From the NCBI RefSeq assembly GCF_004116265.1, contig NZ_QOUX01000001.1, positions 496,001-560,000 on the forward strand: a stretch of DNA of 64,000 nucleotides. The letters are read 5' to 3'. The DNA is from Anaerobacillus alkaliphilus (GTDB lineage Bacteria; Bacillota; Bacilli; Bacillales; Anaerobacillaceae). Made by a program: the position numbers and the translations under genes. This document shows positions 9,197 through 16,999 of this stretch, piece by piece; within the stretch, counting starts at the first letter, position 1; every line of letters begins with the position of its first letter. Below the pieces are notes generated by a model. It had not been told where the DNA came from. It saw only the letters and a list, made by a program, of their open reading frames with translations, and ran no database searches.

Positions 9197-9718
9197 ATGA
9201 CTGTTTATCTAATCAAACCGGCAATGGAATTCAGGAACGAGTATCTATCTTTTTATGAAGAATGGAAGGAAAGTAATGAAACGATGATTCCTTGGGTGAT
9301 CTCTAAAGACCCATCTAATTTTGAGGAGATGCTCCAATTCTTGGCTAATAATGAAGAAGGGATTGGAATTCCAGAGGGATGGGTACGCGACTCAACCTAT
9401 TGGCTTGTGAACGAGTCTGAAAGAGTTATCGGTGTGGTTAATATAAGACACGAGTTAACGGAGCATTTATTAACTAGAGGTGGGCATATTGGGTACGGAA
9501 TTCGTCCGTCTGAGCGAAAGAAAGGTTATGCAACGGTACTATTAAAGCAATCATTAGAGAAAGCAAAAGAGATCGGTATTGAAAGAGCTCTTGTTGTCTG
9601 TGATGAGAGGAATGTAGGTTCACTAAAGACGATTGTGAATAATGGTGGTGTTCCGGATAGCGATTTTATTGAAAAAGATGGAAATGTCATAAAGAGATTT
9701 TGGATTGATGTAAATTAG
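9197..9718 (+). CDS. GNAT-family N-acetyltransferase
   Basis: 173 residues. Acetyl-CoA binding motif A is seen as GYGIRPSERKKGYATVLLKQ near residues 98-117 (R/K-x-x-G-Y/A pattern), preceded by the beta-strand GVVNIRHEL and followed by ALVVCDERNVGSLKTIVNNGG. This matches the subgroup annotated as predicted acetyltransferases in Bacillus; the substrate is unknown. ATG at 9197 is 7 bp after GAGGGG, favoured over the in-frame TTG at 9182. Downstream SRAP gene is 42 bp away and may be co-transcribed. Confidence 0.85.
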   Translation: MTVYLIKPAMEFRNEYLSFYEEWKESNETMIPWVISKDPSNFEEMLQFLANNEEGIGIPEGWVRDSTYWLVNESERVIGVVNIRHELTEHLLTRGGHIGYGIRPSERKKGYATVLLKQSLEKAKEIGIERALVVCDERNVGSLKTIVNNGGVPDSDFIEKDGNVIKRFWIDVN

Positions 9719-9760
9719 GCAAAGCTGTTACTATATTTTTTCAAGAAAGGAAATTCGTTT

Positions 9761-10441
9761 ATGTGCGGTAGATTTACTTTAACGGCAGAGGAAGAAGAGA
9801 TTAAAGAACGATTTAACGTAGAGTTGTCTCTTACTGGTTATGAAAAACGTTATAATATTTCACCAAGTCAGCAGGTGCTGGCGATTATTAATGACGGAAT
9901 GAAAAATCGTGCTGGCTACTTAAAGTGGGGACTCGTACCTGCATGGGCGAAAGATCCTAGTATCGGGCACAAGTTAATCAATGCGCGCGGGGAAACATTG
10001 GCTGAAAAACCAAGCTTTAAACAATCTTTTAGCAAGCGTCGCTGCTTAATTGTTGCCAATGGATTTTACGAGTGGAAGCGAGATGGCAAAGGGAAAATCC
10101 CAATGTACATTACCTTTAAAGATAAACGCCTATTTGCATTTGCTGGCCTTTGGGAAACGTTCCAAAATGGGTGCTCGCCCTTACATACCTGTACGGTTAT
10201 CACGACAACACCTAATGAACTTGTTCAAGAAGTCCACGATCGGATGCCGGTCATTTTGCCAAGGGAGAAGGAACAGCTGTGGCTTGATCGATCTCTTAGT
10301 GATGTAAGTGAATTACAAAAGTTTTTACAACCGTTTCCAGAAGAGGAGATGTTGACGTACCAAGTTTCAAGCTTAGTGAATTCACCGAAAAATGAAGGGT
10401 CTGATCTACTAACGGTTGATGAGCCACCAAGGCTATTTTAG
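9761..10441 (+). CDS. SOS response-associated peptidase (SRAP, YedK/HMCES family)
   Basis: 226 residues. SRAP proteins form a covalent thiazolidine link between Cys2 and abasic sites in single-stranded DNA, protecting them during replication. Cys2 directly follows the initiator methionine (MCGRFTL), and the other active-site residues are visible: N74 in INARGET, E104 in GFYEWKR and H159 in VHDRMPV, all at positions within one residue of the E. coli YedK ones. The initiator Met must be removed to expose Cys2. Length is typical. No LexA box could be identified upstream by eye. Confidence 0.93.
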   Translation: MCGRFTLTAEEEEIKERFNVELSLTGYEKRYNISPSQQVLAIINDGMKNRAGYLKWGLVPAWAKDPSIGHKLINARGETLAEKPSFKQSFSKRRCLIVANGFYEWKRDGKGKIPMYITFKDKRLFAFAGLWETFQNGCSPLHTCTVITTTPNELVQEVHDRMPVILPREKEQLWLDRSLSDVSELQKFLQPFPEEEMLTYQVSSLVNSPKNEGSDLLTVDEPPRLF

Positions 10442-10467
10442 AGTATGATCATTTCATACTCTTTTTT
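10441..10467 (+). terminator. Terminator after SRAP gene
   Basis: GAGTATGA and TCATACTC arms (10441-10461) followed by TTTTTT; the stem begins at the last base of the stop codon. Confidence 0.8.
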
Positions 10468-10532
10468 GTATGACACAGTATATATTTTACATGGTATTAT
10501 ATGGTTATTAAAACCTAAATGGAGGATTACGC

Positions 10533-11156
10533 ATGGGTTCAAGAATTATGCATGCTATAATTGCCAATCGTATAGTAGATATTTTGTCAATTGATGATCG
10601 CACCTCATTTTTATTGGGCAGTCTTGCTCCAGATGCCGTTTCAACGAAAGATATATCACATTTTTACATAGGTAATTTGAGTGACTATACTAGAGGTATT
10701 GATTTTTCCGGCTTTATCAAAAAGTACAGCGAGCACAGCAATCGTGATTACCTGCTAGGGTATTACACCCATTTGATCGCTGATGATATTTGGTTAACTG
10801 GATTTTACAAGCCTTGGTTGAAAAATCGAATAGAAGCTGATCATTCGATTCTCCCATCATATCATCAGGATTTTAAGTTATTGAATGGCAAGCTATTAAA
10901 CTACTATGGATCTACTGATCAGTTACGTAATACGTTAAATCAAGATGGAGAAATGATCGACTTAGATGAGGTGAAAGGTAGAGATGTTGTAGCTTTTCTT
11001 CCATATATATTAGGTGATATGGAGTACGATGTAGAAGTTATCGGGCAAGGATTAAGAATCTTTACGCTTAACCAGATTATTGGTTACATCGAGACCTCTG
11101 TTGAAAGAGGGGTATTCTGTATTCAGCAGCTAAGGTCCGGAAACGATGAATTTTGA
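10533..11156 (+). CDS. Zinc-dependent phospholipase C-like domain protein
   Basis: 207 residues. The N-terminal part shows the pattern of the Zn_dep_PLPC family: MHAIIANRIVD with an early His, LLGSLAPDAV with Asp near residue 33, and the metal-binding GYYTHLIADDIW (His and Asp near residues 75-80). Related domains hydrolyse phospholipids, but cytoplasmic bacterial versions are uncharacterised and this one lacks a signal peptide, so a secreted lipase role is unlikely. ATG at 10533 follows TGGAGG. It is followed by a small membrane protein gene 37 bp away. Confidence 0.65.
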   Translation: MGSRIMHAIIANRIVDILSIDDRTSFLLGSLAPDAVSTKDISHFYIGNLSDYTRGIDFSGFIKKYSEHSNRDYLLGYYTHLIADDIWLTGFYKPWLKNRIEADHSILPSYHQDFKLLNGKLLNYYGSTDQLRNTLNQDGEMIDLDEVKGRDVVAFLPYILGDMEYDVEVIGQGLRIFTLNQIIGYIETSVERGVFCIQQLRSGNDEF

Positions 11157-11193
11157 GGATATATTTCCACAGGTAATAGGTGGTGAATAGGGC

Positions 11194-11619
11194 TTGAAAA
11201 ATATACTATTAACGCTAGTAGTGATTCTGTTAATCCTAGGTCTTTATCTCGGTGGGTTAACTCTTCTGTTATTGATCATGAGTTTATTTTCTTTGATTCA
11301 GATAGATAGTTGGATTGCGGCAATAATTTTCTCGTTTTGTGTCATCCTTTGGTCCCTACCATTTGAATTGCTAGGTTTATTTGATGGACTTTCTTTGAGG
11401 TCAAGTTTTGGCAGGAGGGTGCTTCGTCTACTTGTTGTGCTATTTCAGTTTGCTGTGTTTACGTTTTATGTGATTTGGTTAGATATGAAGTTTACGACTA
11501 TTTCATTCTCCAACGTAGGAATGATATGCTATATTATCATCGTTGGATGTATAACGCTAGGAGTTATGGTTGGTGGTCAGAAAGTTAAGCAACAAGATGG
11601 GAAAAATAAAACGGTATAA
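11194..11619 (+). CDS. Small integral membrane protein, unknown function
   Basis: 141 residues, not recognised. Four hydrophobic segments are visible near residues 4-32, 38-62, 74-97 and 106-128, with a lysine-rich C-terminal tail, so it is a four-helix inner-membrane protein. The start is TTG at 11194, placed 9 bp after AGGTGG (11179-11184). It lies 37 bp after the phospholipase-like gene and 21 bp before a Nudix gene, probably forming one transcript with them that ends at the hairpin after 12051. Confidence 0.55.
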   Translation: MKNILLTLVVILLILGLYLGGLTLLLLIMSLFSLIQIDSWIAAIIFSFCVILWSLPFELLGLFDGLSLRSSFGRRVLRLLVVLFQFAVFTFYVIWLDMKFTTISFSNVGMICYIIIVGCITLGVMVGGQKVKQQDGKNKTV

Positions 11620-11640
11620 AATAGTAGATGGGGTTGGAAA

Positions 11641-12051
11641 ATGATTGTTGTTGGAATAGGTGCAGTGATCTTGAATGAAAAAAATGAAGTGTTATTGGTA
11701 CTACGAAAAAAAGCTCCTGAGGCTAACAAATGGAGTATTCCAGGTGGGAAAGTAGAGTTTCTAGAGCGCTTGGAGGATACGGTTATTCGGGAAATCAAAG
11801 AAGAGGTCAACTTGGATATAGAGATTTCTAAGTTGCTATGTACAGCTGAGACGATTGATTTATCTTCGAGTGAGCATTACTTATCACTTATTTATACTAC
11901 GAAGAACATTAAGGGTACGATGAAAAACATGGAACCTGACAAGATATCCGAAGTGCAATGGTTTCAACTAGAGGAGATCCCAACTGAATTGGCTTGCTTT
12001 TCTGTCGAGGCTTTAGCATTAACGAAGCAAAAGTACATAGTAAATCGTTAG
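11641..12051 (+). CDS. Nudix hydrolase
   Basis: 136 residues. Complete Nudix box GGKVEFLERLEDTVIREIKE-EVNLDI, matching GX5EX7REUXEE at residues about 36-58, so Mg-dependent cleavage of a nucleoside diphosphate derivative is expected. The N-terminus VVGIGAVILNEKNEVLLVLR and the proline-glycine PGG before the box are typical of MutT-like members. The exact substrate cannot be told. Last gene of a probable three-gene unit ending at a strong terminator. Confidence 0.88.
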   Translation: MIVVGIGAVILNEKNEVLLVLRKKAPEANKWSIPGGKVEFLERLEDTVIREIKEEVNLDIEISKLLCTAETIDLSSSEHYLSLIYTTKNIKGTMKNMEPDKISEVQWFQLEEIPTELACFSVEALALTKQKYIVNR

Positions 12052-12084
12052 AAAATTAGCTTGGAGATTCTCCAAGCTAATTTT
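12052..12084. terminator. Bidirectional terminator between convergent genes
   Basis: Perfect arms AAAATTAGCTTGGAGA / TCTCCAAGCTAATTTT with T-run; serves both the Nudix gene and the convergent DUF3892 gene. Confidence 0.9.
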
Positions 12085-12087
12085 TTA

Positions 12088-12390
12088 TTAGAATTCGGGT
12101 AAATTATCTAAGTTATTTTCTTTGATTCCATCAGGCTCGCTTCGTAGGATGTCGCGGCCATACTTATGAAAAACATCTACATGAGCAAGCTTTCCTGCTT
12201 TGGCATCATTTAAGGCGGTTACGTAATCTAACTCTCTGCCGGAGCTCGTTTTAAAAGCAATTAGGTCACCTTCGTCATTTTTTCGCACGGCAACAATATG
12301 TTCTGTACCATCGTTAATATTCATTTCTTCTATATCAGCATTTTGGCGGTACTGCTCATATATTTGTTCAAAACGATCGTTGTTTTCCAT
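12088..12390 (-). CDS. DUF3892 domain protein
   Basis: 100 residues. The central region HIVAVRKNDEGDLIAFKT followed by SSGRELDYVTALNDAKAGK, then VFHKYGRDILRSEPDG and a closing NNLDNLPEF, is the typical DUF3892 arrangement. The family is small, cytoplasmic and of unknown function, common in spore-forming bacilli. The N-terminal 25 residues are acidic and probably unstructured. ATG at 12390 lies 8 bp after GAAGGAGGG, an excellent ribosome binding site. Monocistronic. Confidence 0.75.
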   Translation of the reverse strand: MENNDRFEQIYEQYRQNADIEEMNINDGTEHIVAVRKNDEGDLIAFKTSSGRELDYVTALNDAKAGKLAHVDVFHKYGRDILRSEPDGIKENNLDNLPEF

Positions 12391-12482
12391 CAAAATCCCT
12401 CCTTCGAAAATAGTTTGTGTAAACTGAGGAGTTTAATTCCAGTGAAAACGTGAAATATTAACAGAGAAAGGAGAGCTTTATT

Positions 12483-12761
12483 GTGCAAATCTATTTTTCA
12501 CCAGAATTTATTAACCAGAACGCTCAAGTTCTAAATATTGTAACTGACCGTAATGAAGCAATTGGTTACTTATCATTTTTAATTGAAGAGAATAAGATGT
12601 ATGTGTTTAGCCAGCTGCAAGAAGAGGGCGTTTGTGAAGACTATAAAGATCTTGTTAAGCCGTACTTACAAGGATTGACGAAGATTAAACCGGATTTAGA
12701 AGTGATGACATTTTTGGCTGTTGGTGGCAAACAAGTGGAGATTGAGTTAGACAAGGAGTAG
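12483..12761 (+). CDS. Small conserved hypothetical protein
   Basis: 92 residues, family not recognised. No membrane segment, signal peptide or metal motif is seen; the sequence alternates hydrophobic strands (YLSFLIEENKMYVFSQL) and helices, suggesting a compact alpha/beta domain. The start is GTG at 12483, 8 bp after AAGGAG (12469-12474). It is divergent from the DUF3892 gene with about 90 bp between the two starts. A terminator follows directly and then a long 52-bp repeat array. Confidence 0.55.
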   Translation: MQIYFSPEFINQNAQVLNIVTDRNEAIGYLSFLIEENKMYVFSQLQEEGVCEDYKDLVKPYLQGLTKIKPDLEVMTFLAVGGKQVEIELDKE

Positions 12762-12789
12762 ACCTGCATGGATGTGGGTCTGTTTTTTT
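12760..12789 (+). terminator. Terminator before repeat array 1
   Basis: AGACCTGCAT / ATGTGGGTCT stem with two G-U pairs (12760-12781) followed by seven T. Confidence 0.75.
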
Positions 12790-12834
12790 GTTGTAGATCA
12801 CGAGTAATTTGGATGAATGAGGGGGTCTATGGTG

Positions 12835-13540
12835 TTATTTTGACTAACTTTTCCATATGTTAGGAGAATGCTGTTTAATCCAGGCTTTATTGTGACTGAC
12901 TTTCCCATATGTTAGGAGAATCCTGTTTAATTCAGGGTTTATTTTGACTAACTTTTCCATATGTTAGGAGGATGCTGTTTAATTCAGGGTTTATTGTGAC
13001 TGACTTTCCCATATGTTAGGAGAATGCTGTTTAATTCAGGCTTTATTGTGACTGACTTTCCCATATGTTAGGAGAATCCTGTTTAATCCAGGGTTTATTT
13101 TGACTGGTTTTTCCATATGTTAGGGGAATGCTGATTAATCCAGGAGTTATTATGACTGATTTTTCCATATGTTAGGAGAATCCTGTTTAATTCAAGAGTT
13201 ATTATGACTGATTTTTCCATATGTTAGGAGAAACCTGTTTAATCCGGGGTTTATTTTGACTAACTTTTCCATATGTTAGGAAAATCCTGTTTAATCCAGG
13301 GTTTATTTTGACTAACTTTTCCATATGTTAGGAAAATCCTGTTTAATCCAGGGTTTATTTTGACTAACTTTTCCACATGTTGGGAGAATCAGGTTTAATT
13401 CAGGATTTATTGTGACTAACTTTCCCATATGTTAGGGGAAAGCTGTTTAATCCTGTGCTTATTATGACTAACTTATCCATTTTTTAGGTGAATATAGTTT
13501 AATCTGGTGCATATTTCAACTAACTTCTCCATTTAGCACT
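12835..13540. repeat. 52-bp tandem repeat array 1 (about 14 units)
   Basis: The anchor TGAC recurs at 12841, 12893, 12945, 12997, 13049, 13101, 13153, 13205, 13257, 13309, 13361, 13413 and 13465, with CAAC at 13517: exactly 52 bp every time, with no insertion or deletion. Each unit contains TTTTCCATATGTTAGGAGAA followed by a CCTG...CAGG hairpin and a T-rich spacer. The outer units are more diverged than the inner ones. 52 is not a multiple of three, and no long reading frame crosses the array, so it is not coding. It fills the gap between a terminated gene and the lysE leader. On the reverse strand its unit aligns without gaps to the units of the arrays at 27 kb and 50.4 kb. Confidence 0.95.
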
Positions 13541-13570
13541 AAGAACTGCTCCAGCCAATAAAATATAAAA

Positions 13571-13675
13571 AAATACATCCTCTAGTCGTAAGACCTTGGT
13601 TCACTGAATACAATTTACAAGCGGTAAGTTTGTCCCGCGGTTAGTACAACTTTAGTGACTGGAGGATGTTTTTAG
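13571..13675 (+). promoter_or_regulatory. Structured leader that could hide the lysE ribosome binding site
   Basis: ACATCCTCTAGTC (13575-13587) is complementary to GACTGGAGGATGT (13657-13669) over 13 bp with one G-U pair. The right arm contains the GGAGG ribosome binding site of the gene starting at 13676. The enclosed about 69 nt include a smaller GCGG...CCGC hairpin (13621-13638). Such a fold would block translation unless relieved. It does not match any riboswitch consensus I can recall. Confidence 0.5.
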
Positions 13676-14308
13676 ATGAGTGTTATTTTAGGTTACATAT
13701 TTTTAGGACTGTCATTAGCAGCACCAATTGGTCCTGTAAATGCTGCCCAGCTGGACCGTGGTATTAAGAATGGTTTCTTCCATTCTTGGCTTGTGGGACT
13801 TGGGGCCACGATCGCAGATGGAGTTTACATGCTGCTCGTATTTTTAGGAGTCGTCCATTTTCTTGAAATTCCATTTATGCAGACATTTCTTTGGTTATTT
13901 GGTTTCTTTGTGTTGGTCTACACTGGGTTTGAAAGCATCCTTGGTGCGAAAGAGGCTGCATCAATGGACCCTGTTGAACGAACTAAGGAATCATATTCTA
14001 AATCCTTCTTTTCTGGCTTCTTCATCTCTTTGTTCAATCCACTAACAATCTTGTTTTGGTTAGGTATTTTCGGTTCTGTGTTAGCTAAAACCGTGAATAA
14101 CAATGACATGTCAACCGTCATCTTATACACTGGAGCAATCTTTATTGGGATTACTGTATGGGACCTAACAATGGCAATGTTATCGAGTAATTTACGACGT
14201 TTCCTCACCAGTAAGTTCCTAGTTACGATATCTGTTCTGTCTGGAATTTCTTTAATTGGTTTTGGCGTGTACTTTGGCATTCAAGCTGCTACTGTTTTAT
14301 TTTCGTGA
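13676..14308 (+). CDS. LysE/ArgO-family exporter
   Basis: 210 residues with about six hydrophobic segments. The N-terminal family motif is clear: GLSLAAPIGPVNA near residues 12-24, followed by the charged loop QLDRGIKNGF, as in LysE/RhtB transporters that export basic or other amino acids; FFISLFNPLTILFWLGIFG in the middle is the second family motif. Substrate unknown. Start ATG at 13676 is 10 bp after GGAGG, which lies in the right arm of a long-range hairpin, suggesting control of translation. The last 20 bp overlap the 3' end of the convergent permease gene. Confidence 0.88.
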   Translation: MSVILGYIFLGLSLAAPIGPVNAAQLDRGIKNGFFHSWLVGLGATIADGVYMLLVFLGVVHFLEIPFMQTFLWLFGFFVLVYTGFESILGAKEAASMDPVERTKESYSKSFFSGFFISLFNPLTILFWLGIFGSVLAKTVNNNDMSTVILYTGAIFIGITVWDLTMAMLSSNLRRFLTSKFLVTISVLSGISLIGFGVYFGIQAATVLFS

Positions 14309-15659
14309 AAACAGATGGCATCTTCGGTTTCTTCGGTTTTTTCCAATGTTGCTTCATGAAGAGTGTGACAATGGCAATGATGCCAACAAATGCGATACTT
14401 ACAAAGAAACCAGGTCGACTAAGAGCATCAAACAAGGTTCCGAATACTGCCAACATGACGAGAGCAACACCGACAAAACGTTTCACATTATCACCAGTCG
14501 TAACTTCATGAATTTTACCATAGGAACCGATGATAAATAGCCAATTGTACAACAACATTAGACCGGCAGCGGTTGTAATATATTCATAAATCTTGCCAGG
14601 CATAATAATTGCTAAAATAATTGATACGATAATCCCTGTAGTCGTTAGCAAGATGGCATTAATAGCTATTGTCCCGTTTTTAATCCGTTTTGCTAAGCCA
14701 GCAGGTGCATCTTCATCCTCTGATAATGTAACTAAAATTCGAATCACAGCAAAAAACGAAGCAACCATTGTTGAAAACCCGGCGATAATAAATACGCCAT
14801 TAAAAATATGAGTCATAAACGGAACGTTATAATTAGCTAAAGCAGTAACAAAGGGGCTTGTGTCATTCGTAATTTTATTGACAGAAACCATAACTAATGA
14901 TAATCCAATTGAAGCTACATAAAGGCCGGTAAGGGATATTAACATGACCTTTCCGGCCTTTAGTGATTCTTTCATGTCATTTAAGCGAATGGCTAAAAGC
15001 CCAATAATTTCAATTCCACCAAATCCATAAAATCCAAAGATTAGTGATGGCAAAAAGCCTCTAACGCCACGTGGGAAAACATCCTCATATGTTCTTGGAA
15101 GGGCATTTGGATCATTAGCACCTCCAAATAATCCAATAAGCGCAATAATCGCTAAAATAATAAACATGACGATCGCCGCAAGCTTTAGGACGGCTAGTAG
15201 ATTTTCGATACGGTCAAATCCTTTAGAACCAGCTAAAATGACTAACAATCCTAACACTGCGTAAATACAAGCAAAAATCCACAAAGGAATGTCTGGAAAC
15301 CAAAATTTTGTAAAGATTGATAAAGCAGTTAACTGACTTCCCATAATTAACATTTCTGAAAGGAAATACACCCAACCGCTACTAAAGCCAGCCCAACGGC
15401 CATAAGCTTGTTTTGCATATGTACGAAATGATCCTTTTTGTGGATCGGCAATCATCATTTTCGCGAGAGCTTCGTAAACAAAATAAGTTCCTAAACCAGC
15501 TAATGCATAAGAAAGCAAAACAGAAGGTCCCGCCATATTAATGGCAATACTTGAACCAAGGAAAAAGCCTGTCCCAATTGTACAAGCAACCCCTAACAGA
15601 GAGAGTTGCCACCAAAGTAATGGTTTTTCCTGTGTCTTCTCTTTAGATGTTGATTTCAA
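14289..15659 (-). CDS. APC-family amino acid permease
   Basis: 456 residues with about twelve hydrophobic segments. The first helix carries GVACTIGTGFFLGSSIAIN, the substrate-binding unwound-helix motif of the amino acid-polyamine-organocation superfamily, and QKGSFRTYAKQAYGRWAGF is the typical helix 3 region. It probably imports an amino acid by proton symport; the substrate cannot be assigned. The start is TTG at 15659, 7 bp after AGGGGGA. Its 3' end overlaps the convergent LysE gene by 20 bp and no terminator lies between them, so transcripts from both sides must extend into the opposite gene. Confidence 0.88.
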   Translation of the reverse strand: MKSTSKEKTQEKPLLWWQLSLLGVACTIGTGFFLGSSIAINMAGPSVLLSYALAGLGTYFVYEALAKMMIADPQKGSFRTYAKQAYGRWAGFSSGWVYFLSEMLIMGSQLTALSIFTKFWFPDIPLWIFACIYAVLGLLVILAGSKGFDRIENLLAVLKLAAIVMFIILAIIALIGLFGGANDPNALPRTYEDVFPRGVRGFLPSLIFGFYGFGGIEIIGLLAIRLNDMKESLKAGKVMLISLTGLYVASIGLSLVMVSVNKITNDTSPFVTALANYNVPFMTHIFNGVFIIAGFSTMVASFFAVIRILVTLSEDEDAPAGLAKRIKNGTIAINAILLTTTGIIVSIILAIIMPGKIYEYITTAAGLMLLYNWLFIIGSYGKIHEVTTGDNVKRFVGVALVMLAVFGTLFDALSRPGFFVSIAFVGIIAIVTLFMKQHWKKPKKPKMPSVFTKIKQ

Positions 15660-15733
15660 AACAAGTCCCCCTTTCTCATTCTTATATTTTTCGATAAAAC
15701 GAAAAGTTTATGTAAGGAAGGGGTATTTGTTTT

Positions 15734-16363
15734 TTAATAGTACTGATACTCTACTTTAATTGTTGAGGAAATTGTTATCTCACCTGGTTGAATTGGAGTC
15801 GTTTCAGCTTTGGCTAGCATGGGTGTTACATAAGGAATAGGAGGAGAAGGATGTACTGATACTTCTTCAATCTTATATGGAATAGGGTTAAGGTTAACTG
15901 GTAATTGGGATGTTAAAGACAGTGCTTTTTGAGTAGCGTTATGAAGTGCCATTTGAAGTGCATGATGATAGTAAACTTCAGGCTGGGCCACTGTGAATTC
16001 AATGTTCGTTACGCTATTTGCTCCAAGACTTACGGCAAGATCTACAACTCGACCAGTTTGATCAATTTCTTCCACTTTAATTAATAGTTGATGGTTTACT
16101 CTATAGCCCCGGAAAATTTGGGTCCCATCTTGATAATCGTATAGGGTTTCAATTCGATAGACAACCGTTTGAATGTTCTCTTTCCTTATTCCAAGTTGCA
16201 CAAGGCCAGTAATAACGTTAGAGATAATGGTTGTATTTTCTTCCTGGGCTTGCTGAAGATTTCGGTTTTCTGTGATAGCACCCAGGGTTATATTTGCTTG
16301 ATCGGGTGTGACTGAAATAGTTCCTTCACCAGTAACCTTAAGACATTTTAACGAATTGAACAT
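15734..16363 (-). CDS. SIMPL (DUF541) domain protein
   Basis: 209 residues. The N-terminal VTGEGTISVTPDQANITLGA with later LQQAQEENTTIISNVITGL and GYRVNHQLLIKV is the SIMPL/DUF541 pattern. Members such as E. coli YggE are periplasmic or surface proteins tied to oxidative stress; here no clear signal peptide precedes the domain, so the protein may stay in the cytoplasm. The ATG at 16363 follows AGGAGC. It lies 75 bp upstream of the permease and could be co-transcribed with it. Confidence 0.8.
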   Translation of the reverse strand: MFNSLKCLKVTGEGTISVTPDQANITLGAITENRNLQQAQEENTTIISNVITGLVQLGIRKENIQTVVYRIETLYDYQDGTQIFRGYRVNHQLLIKVEEIDQTGRVVDLAVSLGANSVTNIEFTVAQPEVYYHHALQMALHNATQKALSLTSQLPVNLNPIPYKIEEVSVHPSPPIPYVTPMLAKAETTPIQPGEITISSTIKVEYQYY

Positions 16364-16471
16364 AAGGATAGCTCCTTTATAGGGAATTTTTTATAAAGGT
16401 ATTAAAAGTTCCCATTTTTCAGAACTGCCTATTTACAATATTTTTACATCGTGTTAATCTGTATTTACAAG

Positions 16472-16510
16472 ACGTACTAATAAAATAGTACGTTAAATAA
16501 AATTAGTACG
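16472..16510 (+). promoter_or_regulatory. Inverted-repeat operator of the HTH regulator/MFS operon
   Basis: ACGTACTA (16472-16479) and TAGTACGT (16486-16493) form a perfect 8-bp inverted repeat with a 6-bp spacer; a third half-site TTAGTACG (16503-16510) touches the ribosome binding site. Such placement suits autorepression by the winged-helix regulator just downstream. Confidence 0.6.
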
Positions 16511-16523
16511 GAGAGTGTTTACT

Positions 16524-16994
16524 ATGGGTGAAAAAATAACGATAGAACAATCAAAATTATTAGGGAATGCGACGAGGGTGAAGATTATTAGTACGATTGC
16601 TGAGACACCGAGGACTGCAAAACAGGTAGCTACAATTTTGGGTCAATCTCCAGGGAATATTCATTATCACATGAAGCAACTATTTGAGGGTGGGCTAGTT
16701 GATTTAGTCGAGACAAAGGAGATTAACGGTATCACTGAAAAGTATTATCAATCGAAAGCGAAATGGTTCGATGGAGGTCCAGATACTAGTGACCCGGCTT
16801 TAGCAGAAAACTTCCAATCAGACTTTTCTACGAAATTGAATTTACGCTTACAGCTAACCGAAGAAGAAAGAGATCAATTGACAGAAGAGTTTAAGGCATT
16901 ATTAGAAAAATGGGTAAAACAAACTGGGAAAAATGAAAATGCAAAAGAATATGCGATTGGTATTCAAATAGTTGATACGGTAGAAAAGGAGTAG
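16524..16994 (+). CDS. ArsR-like winged-helix transcriptional regulator
   Basis: 156 residues. Residues about 5-80 form a winged helix of the ArsR/HTH_20 type: LLGNATRVKIISTIAETPRT, then the recognition helix region AKQVATILGQSPGNIHYHMKQL. No CxC metal-binding motif is present, so it is not a classical metal sensor; the C-terminal helical part may sense a drug or form a dimer. The ATG at 16524 lies 8 bp after GGAGAG. It starts a two-gene operon with an MFS transporter 5 bp downstream, a common pattern of substrate-inducible efflux. A perfect inverted repeat upstream is the likely operator. Confidence 0.85.
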   Translation: MGEKITIEQSKLLGNATRVKIISTIAETPRTAKQVATILGQSPGNIHYHMKQLFEGGLVDLVETKEINGITEKYYQSKAKWFDGGPDTSDPALAENFQSDFSTKLNLRLQLTEEERDQLTEEFKALLEKWVKQTGKNENAKEYAIGIQIVDTVEKE

Positions 16995-16999
16995 GGGCT

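Noticed and set aside
12835-13540. Possibility that the 52-bp arrays are CRISPR arrays
   Set aside because: The whole unit repeats with no unique spacers between constant repeats; no cas genes in the window.
13573-13672. Reading the lysE leader arms as terminal inverted repeats of a mobile element
   Set aside because: The right arm includes the ribosome binding site of lysE and no flanking duplication was seen; a regulatory leader is the simpler reading.
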